Assembly (NCBI GenBank): GCA_016194905.1
Contig: JACQAP010000018.1
Location: forward strand, 1-53,386
Source of the DNA: Betaproteobacteria bacterium
Lineage (GTDB): Bacteria > Pseudomonadota > Gammaproteobacteria > Burkholderiales > JACQAP01
DNA: 53,386 bases
Direction of reading: 5' to 3'
The notes beneath the pieces were generated by a model that searched no databases, was not told the origin of the DNA, and saw nothing but the letters and a program-made list of their open reading frames with translations. Made by a program: the position numbers and the translations under genes. Shown here in pieces: positions 37,546-48,499 of this stretch (the first letter of the stretch is position 1; each line of letters begins with the position of its first letter).

Positions 37546-38547
37546 ATGGGCGATCTGATCGACTGGAACAATATTGTCAGCCTCGGCGCTGCGGCACTTC
37601 CCCACTTAGGGGATCCACGGCGCGAATTCGCCGCCGCGCGCTTGGGTGCCGCAGTCACCCCCGTTACGCATTTTGACCTGTTGCGAATTCATGGCAGCGA
37701 CGCCAAAGCCTTTCTGCAGGGACAACTGACCTGCGATCTCGACCAGGTGACTCCGGATCAGGCGCAGTTCGGAGGCTATTGCACGCCCAAGGGGCGACTC
37801 CTGGCCAATTTCATGCTCTTGTCGATGCCGCAAGGTTACCTGATGTACACACCGGCCGACGTCGCCGCCTCCGTGGCCAACCGGTTACGCAAGTTCATAC
37901 TGCGTTCTGATGTGAAAATCGAGCGCGAAAGCGGCCTGCGCGCTCTGGGCCTGGCCGGCCCCGCCGCACCAGATGTGTTGCAGCAGGAACTGGGAGTACC
38001 GCCGCAAGGACGGCTTGCGATGGGACGTCATGCGCACGCATCTGCGGTGCGACTGCCCGGTGATAACTTTCTTGTGGTCGCCGCTTCGAACGGAATGGCC
38101 GCACTTTGGGAGGCTCTGGCAAAACATGCCGTCCCCGCTGGTGCGGAATGCTGGAACTGGGTGCAGATCGAGACCGGCGTGCCTTGGATCACGGCGGCAA
38201 CCCAGGATCAGTTCCTGCCGCAGATGATCGGCCTGGATGCGATCGGCGGCGTGAGTTTCGACAAAGGTTGCTACACCGGGCAGGAAATCGTTGCGCGTAC
38301 CCATTATCTCGGCGAAGTGAAACGCAAGCTGTGCCTCGGCCGCACGCGCGGAGGCGTTCGTGCCGGTGATGCGCTCCTGGCGGCGGGCCAGCAATGCGGG
38401 ACTGTACTCAATACGGCGTCGATTCCCGGCGATGGATGGGCTCTGCTAGCGGTGGTATCCGAACAAGCCGCTGCCCAAGCGGTGCAGATTGCAAGCGGCG
38501 AGCCAGTCGATTTGTCAGCGCCGCCGGGGGCGGCCGTTCCAGGCTGA
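37546..38547 (+). CDS. ygfZ: Folate-binding protein YgfZ (Fe-S cluster maturation)
   Basis: The 333-residue folate-dependent protein supports repair or assembly of Fe-S clusters, related to the glycine-cleavage T-protein. The diagnostic motif KGCYTGQEIVARTHYLG is intact, including the essential Cys. Early DLLRIHGSDAKAFLQGQLT fits the family. An AAGGAG site precedes ATG, and TATAAT at 37516-37521 may be its -10 box. Confidence 0.93.
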   Translation: MGDLIDWNNIVSLGAAALPHLGDPRREFAAARLGAAVTPVTHFDLLRIHGSDAKAFLQGQLTCDLDQVTPDQAQFGGYCTPKGRLLANFMLLSMPQGYLMYTPADVAASVANRLRKFILRSDVKIERESGLRALGLAGPAAPDVLQQELGVPPQGRLAMGRHAHASAVRLPGDNFLVVAASNGMAALWEALAKHAVPAGAECWNWVQIETGVPWITAATQDQFLPQMIGLDAIGGVSFDKGCYTGQEIVARTHYLGEVKRKLCLGRTRGGVRAGDALLAAGQQCGTVLNTASIPGDGWALLAVVSEQAAAQAVQIASGEPVDLSAPPGAAVPG

Positions 38548-38552
38548 AGCTG

Positions 38553-38837
38553 TTGTCGCTCTCCTATTACATCTACTATCGCGTCGCACAACCGGCGCAG
38601 GCGCAGACGCTGGTGCGACACATCCAGGCGGCATTGAAAGACAAAACCGGCATTGATGGCCGCCTGCTCAGGAAGCGCAATGATCCCTCGACCTGGATGG
38701 AAGTCTACGAAGGCGTGGGGGATGTCGATGCCTTCGAGCAATGCCTCGCCGCGGCCGTACATGGGACAGATTTCGCCGCCGTCCTGGTAACCGGCGGCGT
38801 GCGCCACGTGGAGTGTTTCGAAGGCTCATGTGCCTGA
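38553..38837 (+). CDS. DUF4936 small protein
   Basis: The 94-residue product (LSLSYYIYYRVAQPAQAQ... ending RHVECFEGSCA) matches DUF4936, a small cytoplasmic family of unknown function in betaproteobacteria. No ATG precedes the conserved part in this frame; TTG at 38553 is the likely start, CTG at 38544 an alternative. It sits 5 bases after ygfZ and its stop lies ten bases inside the next gene, so the three genes look co-translated. Confidence 0.72.
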   Translation: MSLSYYIYYRVAQPAQAQTLVRHIQAALKDKTGIDGRLLRKRNDPSTWMEVYEGVGDVDAFEQCLAAAVHGTDFAAVLVTGGVRHVECFEGSCA

Positions 38838-39625
38838 TCCTGATTGCGCATCGCGCTGATCCGCGTTATCGCCTGGTGGTCGCTGCCAACCGCGATGAGT
38901 TTTTCCGGCGTCCGACGGCGGCGGCCGATTACTGGTCCGATGCGCCGCGCGTTCTCGGTGGGCGCGACCTGGAGAAAGGCGGAACATGGTTGGGGGTTGC
39001 CACTGATGGACGCTGGGCGGCCGTCACCAATTTCCGCGATGGCACGTCACCCGAACCTGGTACGCGATCGCGTGGAGGGCTGGTCGCCAGCTACCTCTCC
39101 GGCTCCACTGGGGCGCAGGCCTACATCGCGTCGATGGAACATAACGCCCGCGAATACCATGGCTTCAATCTGTTGGCAGGCGACGCTGCCGGCGTACACT
39201 ACCTCTCGAACAAAGATGACCGATCCATGATGCTGGCGGCAGGGGTTTACGGATTGAGCAATCATCTTCTCGACTCACCCTGGCCAAAAGTCGAACGCGG
39301 CAAACTTGCCCTGCGTGAAGCTATTGCCGGAGCCGCCAGGCCGGACAGATTGATCGAGACGATGCTGGCAGCGCTTTCGGACCGCAGCATCGCCGAAGAG
39401 CGCGCGCTGCCGAATACTGGAATAAGCCGGGATTGGGAAAAGCTGCTTTCCGCAGCGTTCATTGGCGCGCCGGGCTATGGCACGCGCGCCTCCACCGTCC
39501 TGCTGATAGAACATGACGGCGAGGTTCATTTCCGCGAGCGCTCGTTCGGCGAGCGGGGTGAATTGATCGAAGACAGGCGTTACCGGTTCGCTCTTGCTCA
39601 GGATCCGATTTCAACAGCGAACTAA
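38828..39625 (+). CDS. NRDE-family (TANGO2-like) protein
   Basis: The 265-residue protein begins MCLILIAHRADPRYRLVVAA and contains the name-giving NRDE motif (ANRDEFFRRPT), with GGTWLGV and FNLLAGD typical of the family. TANGO2 relatives have been linked to haem or acyl-CoA handling; the bacterial role is not established, though the N-terminal Cys suggests an Ntn-hydrolase-like fold. ATG at 38828 overlaps the preceding stop. Its stop codon overlaps that of the convergent GNAT gene. Confidence 0.88.
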   Translation: MCLILIAHRADPRYRLVVAANRDEFFRRPTAAADYWSDAPRVLGGRDLEKGGTWLGVATDGRWAAVTNFRDGTSPEPGTRSRGGLVASYLSGSTGAQAYIASMEHNAREYHGFNLLAGDAAGVHYLSNKDDRSMMLAAGVYGLSNHLLDSPWPKVERGKLALREAIAGAARPDRLIETMLAALSDRSIAEERALPNTGISRDWEKLLSAAFIGAPGYGTRASTVLLIEHDGEVHFRERSFGERGELIEDRRYRFALAQDPISTAN

Positions 39626-40053
39626 AGATCGCGCCACATCCGGCGATGTGGAATTCCCGCGTCCAGGAACTCTTCGCCTTCTGCCTGGAAGCCATGGCGT
39701 AGATAAAAAGGCAACGCCTGAACTTGCGCATTCAGCAGCACGCGCCGCATGCCGAGCGTACGCGCGATGTCCATCAGGCCTGTGAGCAGCGCGCTGCCGG
39801 CGCCTTGGCCGCGCCACTCCCGCAGTACCGCCATGCGTCCGATGTGGCCGTCGGGAAGGAGTCGTCCGGTGCCGATCAGAATGCCGTCCACTGATGCCAC
39901 GACGTGGCGCGACTGCGGGTCGAACTCATCCCACTCCATGTCGGCCGGCACGAATTGTTCGCGGATGAAAACTTTTTCGCGAAGTGCCTTGAGGATTTCC
40001 CGATCGACGGACCAGTCGGCGGGGCGGACGGATACTTTCGTTGACGGCTTCAT
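39622..40053 (-). CDS. GNAT-family N-acetyltransferase (ElaA-like)
   Basis: The 143-residue cytoplasmic acetyltransferase has the acetyl-CoA motif RMAVLREWRGQGAGSALL and a C-terminal FYLRHGFQAEGEEFLDAGI, as in ElaA/YjcF-type proteins. The start (MKPSTKVSVRPADWS) is ATG at 40053. The substrate is unknown. It is unrelated to the decayed GNAT at 17.0-17.3 kb. Confidence 0.85.
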   Translation of the reverse strand: MKPSTKVSVRPADWSVDREILKALREKVFIREQFVPADMEWDEFDPQSRHVVASVDGILIGTGRLLPDGHIGRMAVLREWRGQGAGSALLTGLMDIARTLGMRRVLLNAQVQALPFYLRHGFQAEGEEFLDAGIPHRRMWRDL

Positions 40054-40098
40054 TCGCGCGGAATCTGCCGCTCTGGCCTTTTAAGCCCGGTGGCAGTG

Positions 40099-40839
40099 TT
40101 AAACGGTAGCGCCGCCGCTGACCTCGATAACCGCCCCATTGATGTAGCTGGCTTCGTCTGAGGCGAGGAAGGCGTAGGTGTTGGCGATCTCCTCCGGCCT
40201 CGCCAGGCGTCCAAGTGGCACGCGATCGATCATCGCCTGCATGACTTTCTCCGGAATGGATTTCAGGATCATGGTTTCGACGAAACCCGGGCAGACCGCG
40301 TTGGCGCGTATGCCCTTGCGCCCGAGTTCTCGCGCCCAGGTCTTGGCCATGCCGATGACGCCGAACTTGCTCGCGGAGTAATTGGTCTGGCCGAAATTAC
40401 CGTAGAGGCCGACCACCGAGGAAGCATTCAGGATCACGCCGGCGTTCTGCGCGATCATGATGTCCACTACGGCACGGGCGCAGTTGTAGGTTCCCTTGAG
40501 GTTGATGTCGATGACACGCTCGAATTGTTCGTCGGACATCTTGCGGAACATCGCGTCGTCGACGACGCCGGCGTTGTTGACCAGCACATCGATGCGGCCG
40601 TACTTGTCCGTCACACCTTTTACCATTACGGCGATGCTCGCTTTGTCGGTGACATTCACCGTGAAACCGACTGCCTGACCCCCATCGGCCACGATTTCCG
40701 CGACGACCTGGTCGACCTCTTTGCGGTCGAGATCACAGACCACGACTTTGGCGCCTTCTGCCGCGAACTTCAGCGCGGTGGCATGTCCGATTCCACGCGC
40801 CGATCCCGTGATAATCGCCACCTTGCCCTTCAGCCTCAT
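40099..40839 (-). CDS. Short-chain dehydrogenase, FabG / acetoacetyl-CoA reductase type
   Basis: The 246-residue NAD(P)H reductase has TGSARGIGHATAL (cofactor), NNAGVVDDAMF, the catalytic Ser in ILNASSVVG, and Y-x3-K in TNYSASKFGV, ending in INGAVIEVSGG. Size and motifs fit FabG. It stands alone, away from other fatty-acid genes, so it may serve another 3-oxoacyl substrate. ATG at 40839 has an AAGGAG site. Confidence 0.88.
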   Translation of the reverse strand: MRLKGKVAIITGSARGIGHATALKFAAEGAKVVVCDLDRKEVDQVVAEIVADGGQAVGFTVNVTDKASIAVMVKGVTDKYGRIDVLVNNAGVVDDAMFRKMSDEQFERVIDINLKGTYNCARAVVDIMIAQNAGVILNASSVVGLYGNFGQTNYSASKFGVIGMAKTWARELGRKGIRANAVCPGFVETMILKSIPEKVMQAMIDRVPLGRLARPEEIANTYAFLASDEASYINGAVIEVSGGATV

Positions 40840-40927
40840 CGGTAAATTCTCCTTAGTTATGCCCGAATGGGCCGGCGGCACTGTACCCAATTGCGCTGCG
40901 ATGCACAACCGAGGGGATTGGGGGGTG

Positions 40928-41416
40928 TTAAGGGACGGATTCCGTAATCTCGACCGGAGTTCCGGGTTCGACGAGATCGAACAATTCCAGAAGGTCGCGA
41001 TTGCGCATGCGGATGCAGCCTATCGAACCGGGCTTGCCCATGACTGCGGAATCCGGACTGCCGTGGATATAGATGTAGCGCCGCATGGTATCGACATCGC
41101 CCAGTCGGTTGAATCCGGGCTCGCACCCCGATAGCCACAGCAACCGCGTCAGCATCCAGTCCCTCTCCGGAAACCGGCTGCCGAGCTCGGCATCGTAGAT
41201 CTCCCCGGTCGGACGACGCTTGACGAAAACGGCATTGACGGGCGCGCCCGCCCCGACTTTGGCACGAACGATATGACGGCCGCGCGGCGTGCAGAGGCTG
41301 CCATTTTTTTCGCCGACGCCATTTTTCGAGGTGGAAATCAGATAGCGTCTGAGTGATTTGCCGTCTTCGTTCAGTTCCAACGTCTGGTCCGGAATACTGA
41401 TGCGGATCGATTTCAT
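40928..41416 (-). CDS. L,D-transpeptidase (YkuD domain), no signal peptide
   Basis: The 162-residue protein carries the YkuD catalytic motif HGSPDSAVMGKPGSIGCIRM with the nucleophile Cys and the upstream His. Family members cross-link peptidoglycan or anchor lipoproteins in the periplasm. The visible N-terminus (MKSIRISIPDQTLELNED) is the domain itself, with no signal peptide, so export is unclear. It is 8 bases after tadA and may be co-transcribed with it. Confidence 0.87.
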   Translation of the reverse strand: MKSIRISIPDQTLELNEDGKSLRRYLISTSKNGVGEKNGSLCTPRGRHIVRAKVGAGAPVNAVFVKRRPTGEIYDAELGSRFPERDWMLTRLLWLSGCEPGFNRLGDVDTMRRYIYIHGSPDSAVMGKPGSIGCIRMRNRDLLELFDLVEPGTPVEITESVP

Positions 41417-41424
41417 TGCGCTGA

Positions 41425-41886
<462 letters not shown>

Positions 41887-41934
41887 TTAATTCAGATACT
41901 TAAGAATCATATCTTATGTGAAAAACAGGCGTCT

Positions 41935-43497
41935 TCACTCCCACTCGATAGTCGCGGGCGGCTTGCCGGAAATGTCGTAAACCACGCGATTGACGCCCCG
42001 TACTTCGTTGATGATGCGGTTGGAGACTTTGGACAGCAGCGTGTACGGCAGTTCCGCCCAATGGGCGGTCATGAAATCCTGGGTCTGCACCGCCCTGAGG
42101 GCCACGACATACTCGTAAGTGCGCCCGTCACCCATCACGCCAACCGACTTGACCGGCAGGAATACGGCGAACGCCTGCGCCGTTTTGTCATACCAGCCGG
42201 CGGCGCGCAACTCGTCGATGAAAATCGCATCGGCCCGCCGCAACAGGTCGGCGAACTCGCTTTTCACTTCCCCGAGGATGCGAACACCCAGGCCCGGCCC
42301 CGGAAAGGGATGGCGAAACACCATGTCGTGCGGCAGCCCCAGCGCCAGCCCGAGTTCGCGTACTTCGTCCTTGAACAGCTCCCGCAAGGGCTCCAGCAGA
42401 TTCAGATGCAGCGTGTCCGGCAACCCGCCTACGTTGTGGTGGGATTTGATGGTGTGGGCCTTCTTGGTCTTGGCGCCGGCCGATTCGATGACGTCCGGAT
42501 AGATCGTGCCTTGGGCCAGCCATTTCGCATGCGGCAGCCTGGCGGCTTCGCGCTGAAATACCTCGACGAACTCGCGGCCGATGACCTTGCGCTTTCCCTC
42601 CGGATCGCTGACGCCTTTGAGCGCCGACATGAACTGCGTTGAAGCATCCACGTGAATGACCCTGACCCCGAGATTGCTGGCAAAGGTCTGCATGACCTGT
42701 GCCGCTTCGTTCAGACGCAGCAGACCGGTGTCGACGAACACGCAGGTCAGTTGTGCGCCTATAGCGCGATGGATGAGCGCGGCGGCCACCGAGGAGTCGA
42801 CGCCGCCGGAGAGTCCGAGGATGACCTCTTCCTGGCCGACATCGGAGCGGATGCGTCCGACCGCCTCTTCGAGATAGTCCGGCATGTTCCAGTCCGAACC
42901 GAGGCCGCAGATGCGATGCAGGAATTGCCCGATCAGCGCCTTGCCTTGCAGCGTATGGGTGACTTCAGGATGGAATTGCACGCCATAGAATCCGCGCGAT
43001 TCATCAGCCATGCCGGCGATCGGCGTCGCGGCGTTGCCGGCGATGACCTTGAACCCGGGCGGTAACGCGTCGACCTTGTCGCCGTGGCTCATCCAGACAT
43101 CGAGCAGTCCGTGCCCTTCTGCATTGCGGCGGTCTTCGATGCCTTCGAGCAGTTTCGAATAACCTCGTGCCCGAACTTCTGCGTAACCGAATTCGCGCAC
43201 CTGTCCGTTTTCCACCGCACCGCCGAGTTGCGCCGCCATGGTTTGCATGCCGTAGCAAATACCCAGAACCGGGACGCCAAACTCGAACACCAGTTGCGGG
43301 GCGCGCGGCGTGCCGCCCTCGGTGACCGAGGCAGGCCCGCCGGAAAGGATGATTCCCTTCGGCGCAAAGCTGCGCAGGAAATCATCGCTGACGTCGTAGG
43401 GATGCAACTCGCAGTACACGCCGGCTTCGCGCACGCGTCGCGCAATCAACTGGCTGTACTGGGCGCCGAAGTCGAGGATCAGAACCTTATCGTGCAT
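41935..43497 (-). CDS. guaA: GMP synthase (glutamine-hydrolysing)
   Basis: The 520-residue enzyme converts XMP to GMP. The class I amidotransferase domain has the nucleophile Cys in [12 protein letters not shown] and His-Glu in VQFHPEV. The ATP pyrophosphatase domain has the P-loop [16 protein letters not shown], and the C-terminal dimerisation domain ends KPPATIEWE. It lies downstream of guaB on the same strand. Confidence 0.97.
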   Translation of the reverse strand: MHDKVLILDFGAQYSQLIARRVREAGVYCELHPYDVSDDFLRSFAPKGIILSGGPASVTEGGTPRAPQLVFEFGVPVLGICYGMQTMAAQLGGAVENGQVREFGYAEVRARGYSKLLEGIEDRRNAEGHGLLDVWMSHGDKVDALPPGFKVIAGNAATPIAGMADESRGFYGVQFHPEVTHTLQGKALIGQFLHRICGLGSDWNMPDYLEEAVGRIRSDVGQEEVILGLSGGVDSSVAAALIHRAIGAQLTCVFVDTGLLRLNEAAQVMQTFASNLGVRVIHVDASTQFMSALKGVSDPEGKRKVIGREFVEVFQREAARLPHAKWLAQGTIYPDVIESAGAKTKKAHTIKSHHNVGGLPDTLHLNLLEPLRELFKDEVRELGLALGLPHDMVFRHPFPGPGLGVRILGEVKSEFADLLRRADAIFIDELRAAGWYDKTAQAFAVFLPVKSVGVMGDGRTYEYVVALRAVQTQDFMTAHWAELPYTLLSKVSNRIINEVRGVNRVVYDISGKPPATIEWE

Positions 43498-43550
43498 CGC
43501 AAGTGAAGGCTATACGGAAAACAGGTCAATGATCGGGAACACCTGGGACG

Positions 43551-43567
43551 GGCAACCTGCGGTTGCC
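43551..43567 (-). repeat. Hairpin between guaB and guaA
   Basis: A perfect 7-base inverted repeat, ggcaacc (43551-43557) and ggttgcc (43561-43567) with a three-base loop, sits 16 bases after the guaB stop. No T tract follows on the minus strand, so it is more likely an mRNA-stability or processing element than a terminator. Confidence 0.5.
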
Positions 43568-43583
43568 TGGCTGCGCCCGCAGA

Positions 43584-45056
<1,473 letters not shown>

Positions 45057-45069
45057 TCACAAAGACGCC

Positions 45070-45098
45070 ATTATACAGACCGGGTTTCGAGTGGTAAA
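45070..45098 (-). promoter_or_regulatory. Sigma-70 promoter of guaB
   Basis: The minus strand reads TTTACC (45098-45093), 17 bases, TATAAT (45075-45070), then GC-rich GGCGTC. The -10 is perfect and the -35 matches 4 of 6. It lies 26 bases before the guaB start. A GC-rich discriminator fits growth-rate control known for guaB. Confidence 0.72.
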
Positions 45099-45188
45099 TC
45101 CAGCAACCCGCGGGCATTGTCCGTTGACCGTGGAGTCGCGAGCGGCTATGGTTAGCGGCCAGGCTCACAACTCCCCTGCGGTAAACAG

Positions 45189-45497
45189 ATGCGCGGCTTC
45201 AAACGTTGGGTGCTTGTATTTTCGATCGCTCTGTCGATCATCGGTGCTGCCATTGCAAATGCAGCGCCGGTTGCTCCGGATGCCTCTGGCGCCGAAGCCG
45301 CAATTGCCGAGGCGGAGGCGGCTGCCAGGCAGGCGGAAGCCCAGCGCGCACTTTGGACCAGCGCCGAGGACGCGCTGCGCAAGGCGCGCCGCGCTCTGCA
45401 GGAAGGCGACACGACGATGGCAGTCGAGCAGGCGCGCATCGCGCAGAAACAGTCCGAACTTGGGATTGCTCAAAAAAGCTATCCACCGTTCCGTTGA
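45189..45497 (+). CDS. Small secreted helical protein (SoxK/DUF4398-like)
   Basis: The 102-residue product has a signal peptide ([18 protein letters not shown]) and then an Ala-rich, highly charged helical segment ([36 protein letters not shown]) ending in KSYPPFR. The repeat of paired helices resembles SoxXA-binding (SoxK) or DUF4398 proteins of the periplasm, but no sox gene is near. The start codon ATG follows a weak site. Function not recognised. Confidence 0.6.
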   Translation: MRGFKRWVLVFSIALSIIGAAIANAAPVAPDASGAEAAIAEAEAAARQAEAQRALWTSAEDALRKARRALQEGDTTMAVEQARIAQKQSELGIAQKSYPPFR

Positions 45498-45519
45498 TCG
45501 AGAAGGAGAACTTTAGAAT

Positions 45520-46023
45520 ATGCGACATCACCTTATTGGCGGCCTGCTGCTTGCGATGATCATTGGCACCGGGCTCGTCGCCCTGCCAGCCGCCGCGCAA
45601 ACCTACAAGTGGATCGACGCAGAGGGGAAGGTCCATTATTCCGACCAGCCCCCTCCCGCAAATGCCAAGGAGCAGGTAACGGTAAAGCCGCGCAAGCCAT
45701 CGGCGTCGACGCCCGCTGCGTCGGCACCGACTGAAAAGGGCGCACCGGCGACCAAGGCCAAGACTTATATCGAGCAGGAGGCGGACTTCAAGAAGCGTCA
45801 GGTCGAGGCGGCCGAGCGCGAAGCCGCAGACAAGAAAAAGGCCGATGAAGCGGCAGAGAAGACGCAGAATTGCGAGCAGGCCCGTTCACAGTTGAAAAAT
45901 CTCCAGTCTGGCGGAAGGACAACGCGCACCAACGCTCAGGGCGAGCGCGAGTATTTGAACGATGCCCAGATTGAGCAGGAAATCGAGCGCGGAAAAAAAT
46001 CAGTCGAAAGCTGGTGCAAATAA
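45520..46023 (+). CDS. DUF4124 secreted protein
   Basis: The 167-residue periplasmic protein has a signal peptide (LLLAMIIGTGLVALPAAAQ), the DUF4124 domain (TYKWIDAEGKVHYSDQPPP), a proline/alanine linker, and a long charged coiled-coil-like helix (FKKRQVEAAEREAADKKKA) with two late cysteines (NCEQAR and SWCK) that could pair. The molecular role is unknown. It follows the preceding small secreted protein by 22 bases. Confidence 0.83.
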   Translation: MRHHLIGGLLLAMIIGTGLVALPAAAQTYKWIDAEGKVHYSDQPPPANAKEQVTVKPRKPSASTPAASAPTEKGAPATKAKTYIEQEADFKKRQVEAAEREAADKKKADEAAEKTQNCEQARSQLKNLQSGGRTTRTNAQGEREYLNDAQIEQEIERGKKSVESWCK

Positions 46024-46037
46024 TACCGCAATACGCT

Positions 46038-46334
46038 TTAGCGGCGCATTCTCGACACGCGTTGCTGTCTTGCCCGCTTGCGCCTCGCTTGCTTCGGGTC
46101 CGCCACTAGCCCCCGGTAGATTTCCACGCGGTCGCGGTCGCGCAGTTCAGTATCCGGCAACACGGACGCGCCCCAGACACCGATGCGAAGGCCAGCGAAC
46201 GAGTTGCCGGGCAGAATGTCCTGTAATCGCGAGGCAGCGAGCGCATCCGCGACTGTAGCTCCTTGCCGCAACTCCAGCTCGACGATCGCCTGTGCCTCCG
46301 GGAGCGCATAAACCACCGCGACCCGTATCTTCAT
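46038..46334 (-). CDS. rnfH: RnfH-family ubiquitin-like protein
   Basis: The 98-residue protein has the beta-grasp sequence IRVAVVYALPEAQAIVELEL and VGIWGA-like RIGVWGASVLPDTELRDRDR that defines the RnfH/YfjF family. The function is unknown. It is the second gene of a two-gene unit with ratA, overlapping as ATGA, an arrangement conserved in proteobacteria. The Arg-rich tail (RRKRARQQRVSRMRR) is notable. Confidence 0.88.
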   Translation of the reverse strand: MKIRVAVVYALPEAQAIVELELRQGATVADALAASRLQDILPGNSFAGLRIGVWGASVLPDTELRDRDRVEIYRGLVADPKQARRKRARQQRVSRMRR

Positions 46335-46768
46335 CGGTTTCCATAAAGTTGTTGTGCGCGTTTGACGAATGCTTCGACGAACGTGCTGGCGATGAAATGG
46401 AACAGCGGTCCGACGATTTTTTCCAGAAGCTTGCTGGAAAATTCGTAGTGCAGGCGAAATTCGATCTTGCAGGCCTCGTCACCCAGCGCCTTGAAGCGCC
46501 AACTGCCGTCGAGTTGGCGAAATGGCCCGTCGACCAGGCTCATTTCTATCAGCTGCGGCGGGTGGGCGTGATTTTCGGTCGAGAAGCGCTGTTTGATTCC
46601 GCGAAAATCGATGGTGATGGCGGCGCGGATGATGTCGCCTTCGCGCTTGAGGATCTCGGTGCCGCCACACCACGGCAGGAACTCGGGATAGGCCGCCACA
46701 TTCTCCACCAGCGCGTACATCTGCGCGGCGGAGTACTCTATCAACACGGATTTTTCCACCAGCGCCAT
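46331..46768 (-). CDS. ratA: RatA / COQ10-like START-domain protein
   Basis: The 145-residue product is a START/polyketide-cyclase fold (MALVEKSVLIEYSAAQMYAL, VENVAAYPEFLPWC). In E. coli RatA blocks 70S assembly; eukaryotic COQ10 relatives bind ubiquinone. It is divergent to smpB, the conserved layout. ATG at 46768 is chosen; the frame runs on to 46822 without conservation. Confidence 0.9.
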   Translation of the reverse strand: MALVEKSVLIEYSAAQMYALVENVAAYPEFLPWCGGTEILKREGDIIRAAITIDFRGIKQRFSTENHAHPPQLIEMSLVDGPFRQLDGSWRFKALGDEACKIEFRLHYEFSSKLLEKIVGPLFHFIASTFVEAFVKRAQQLYGNR

Positions 46769-46836
46769 TAGATATTTCTGAGTAGTCGCGGAAGCGTTGG
46801 TAAAATACACGACCCGCAGCAAAAACTCACGCCGTT

Positions 46837-47283
46837 ATGAGCATCGTTCAGAACAGGAAGGCCTTCCATGACTATTTCGTCGAAGAACGTTTCGAGGCGG
46901 GCATGGTGCTGGAAGGCTGGGAGGTCAAGTCGATCCGCGCAGGGCACGTTCAGCTCAAGGAAGCGTACGTCGTCGTCAAAAACGCCGAGATCTATCTGAT
47001 CGGCTGCCATGTGACGCCGTTGACGGCGGCATCAACCCACATCCACGCCGATCCCACCCGCACCCGCAAGCTGCTGCTGCACGCCGAAGAAATCCGCAAA
47101 CTGATCGGCAGGGTTGAGCGTGCCGGCTATACCCTCGTCCCGCTCGATCTGCATTACACCCGCGGACGGGTCAAACTGGAGGTCGGTCTCGCCAAAGGCA
47201 AGAAACAGCATGACAAAAGAGAGGCCGAAAAGGAAAAAGACTGGAAGCGTGAGCAGCAGAGATTGCTGCGCCAAAGGGCCTGA
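46837..47283 (+). CDS. smpB: SsrA-binding protein SmpB
   Basis: The 148-residue RNA-binding protein carries tmRNA to stalled ribosomes. It begins [19 protein letters not shown] and has [34 protein letters not shown] and the basic tail [19 protein letters not shown]. Length is normal. ssrA itself is not in the window. Confidence 0.96.
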   Translation: MSIVQNRKAFHDYFVEERFEAGMVLEGWEVKSIRAGHVQLKEAYVVVKNAEIYLIGCHVTPLTAASTHIHADPTRTRKLLLHAEEIRKLIGRVERAGYTLVPLDLHYTRGRVKLEVGLAKGKKQHDKREAEKEKDWKREQQRLLRQRA

Positions 47284-47288
47284 AATCC

Positions 47289-48491
47289 TCAGGAATAATT
47301 CAGCCCCATCGCGTTGCGCACGTCGCGCATCGTCTCCGCAGCAAGCTTGTGGACACGATCACATCCGTCGGCAATGATGTTGCGCACCAGTGTCGGATCG
47401 TCCAGGTAAACTTGGGCTCTCTCGCGCATCGGTTCCTGTTCCTTAAGTACGGCGTCGATTACCGGTTGCTTGCATTCCAGACAGCCGATGCCGGCGCTCC
47501 TGCATCCTTTTTGCACCCAGGCCCGCGTTTCATCGCCAGAGTAGACTTTGTGAAATTCCCACACCGGGCACTTCTCCGGATCACCGGGATCGGATCGCCG
47601 CACGCGCGCCGGGTCCGTGGGCATGGTACGGATTTTCTTGGTGACGCTGTCGGCATCTTCACGCAACGTGATGGCGTTGTTGTAGGACTTGGACATCTTC
47701 TGCCCGTCAAGGCCTGGCATTTTCGAAGCTTCGGTGAGAAGCGCCTGCGGTTCCGAGAGAATCATCTTGCCGCCGCCTTCGAGAAAACCGAACAGCCGCT
47801 CGCGGTCTCCCATCGACAGATTGGCCGCTTCCTCGAGCAAGGCCTTCGCCGCGGCCAGCGCTTCCTGGTCTCCCTGCTCCTGGTAACGCGTGCGCAATTC
47901 CCGGTAAAGCTTGCCGCGTTTGACGCCCAGTTTTTTCACCGCGGTTTCGGCTTTCTGCTCGAAGCCCGCCTCCCTTCCGTAGACGTGATTGAAGCGACGC
48001 GCAATTTCGCGGGTGAACTCGATATGGGGAACCTGGTCTTCGCCGACCGGTACGCGATTGGCGCGATAGATCAGGATGTCCGCGCTCTGCAGCAAGGGAT
48101 AGCCGAGAAAGCCGTAGGTGGAGAGGTCCCTGTCGGTGAGTTTTTCCTGCTGGTCCTTGTAGCTCGGAACCCGTTCCAGCCAGCCGAGCGGCGTGATCAT
48201 GGAAAGCAGCAGGTGCAATTCGGCGTGTTCGGGTACCTGTGACTGGATGAACAGCGTGGCCTGCGACGGATCCACGCCTGCGGCCAGCCAGTCGACTAGC
48301 ATGTCCCACACATTCTGTCCGATGATTTCCGGCGTGTCGTAATGCGTGGTCAGCGCGTGCCAGTCGGCCACGAAGAAAAGGCACTGGAATTCGTGCTGCA
48401 ATTTCACCCAGTTTTTCAGCACGCCATGATAGTGCCCGAGATGCAGGCTGCCGGTGGGTCGCATTCCGGAGAGTACGCGATCGACGAACAT
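47289..48491 (-). CDS. trpS: Tryptophanyl-tRNA synthetase
   Basis: The 400-residue class I synthetase has the HIGH-type motif GSLHLGHYHG and the KMSKS motif DGQKMSKSYNN. It is longer than the E. coli enzyme (334) because of an insert around AVKKLGVKRGKLYRELRTRY, seen in many betaproteobacterial TrpS proteins. It is convergent with smpB, with only five bases between stop codons. Confidence 0.96.
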   Translation of the reverse strand: MFVDRVLSGMRPTGSLHLGHYHGVLKNWVKLQHEFQCLFFVADWHALTTHYDTPEIIGQNVWDMLVDWLAAGVDPSQATLFIQSQVPEHAELHLLLSMITPLGWLERVPSYKDQQEKLTDRDLSTYGFLGYPLLQSADILIYRANRVPVGEDQVPHIEFTREIARRFNHVYGREAGFEQKAETAVKKLGVKRGKLYRELRTRYQEQGDQEALAAAKALLEEAANLSMGDRERLFGFLEGGGKMILSEPQALLTEASKMPGLDGQKMSKSYNNAITLREDADSVTKKIRTMPTDPARVRRSDPGDPEKCPVWEFHKVYSGDETRAWVQKGCRSAGIGCLECKQPVIDAVLKEQEPMRERAQVYLDDPTLVRNIIADGCDRVHKLAAETMRDVRNAMGLNYS

Positions 48492-48499
48492 TGAAGTCC

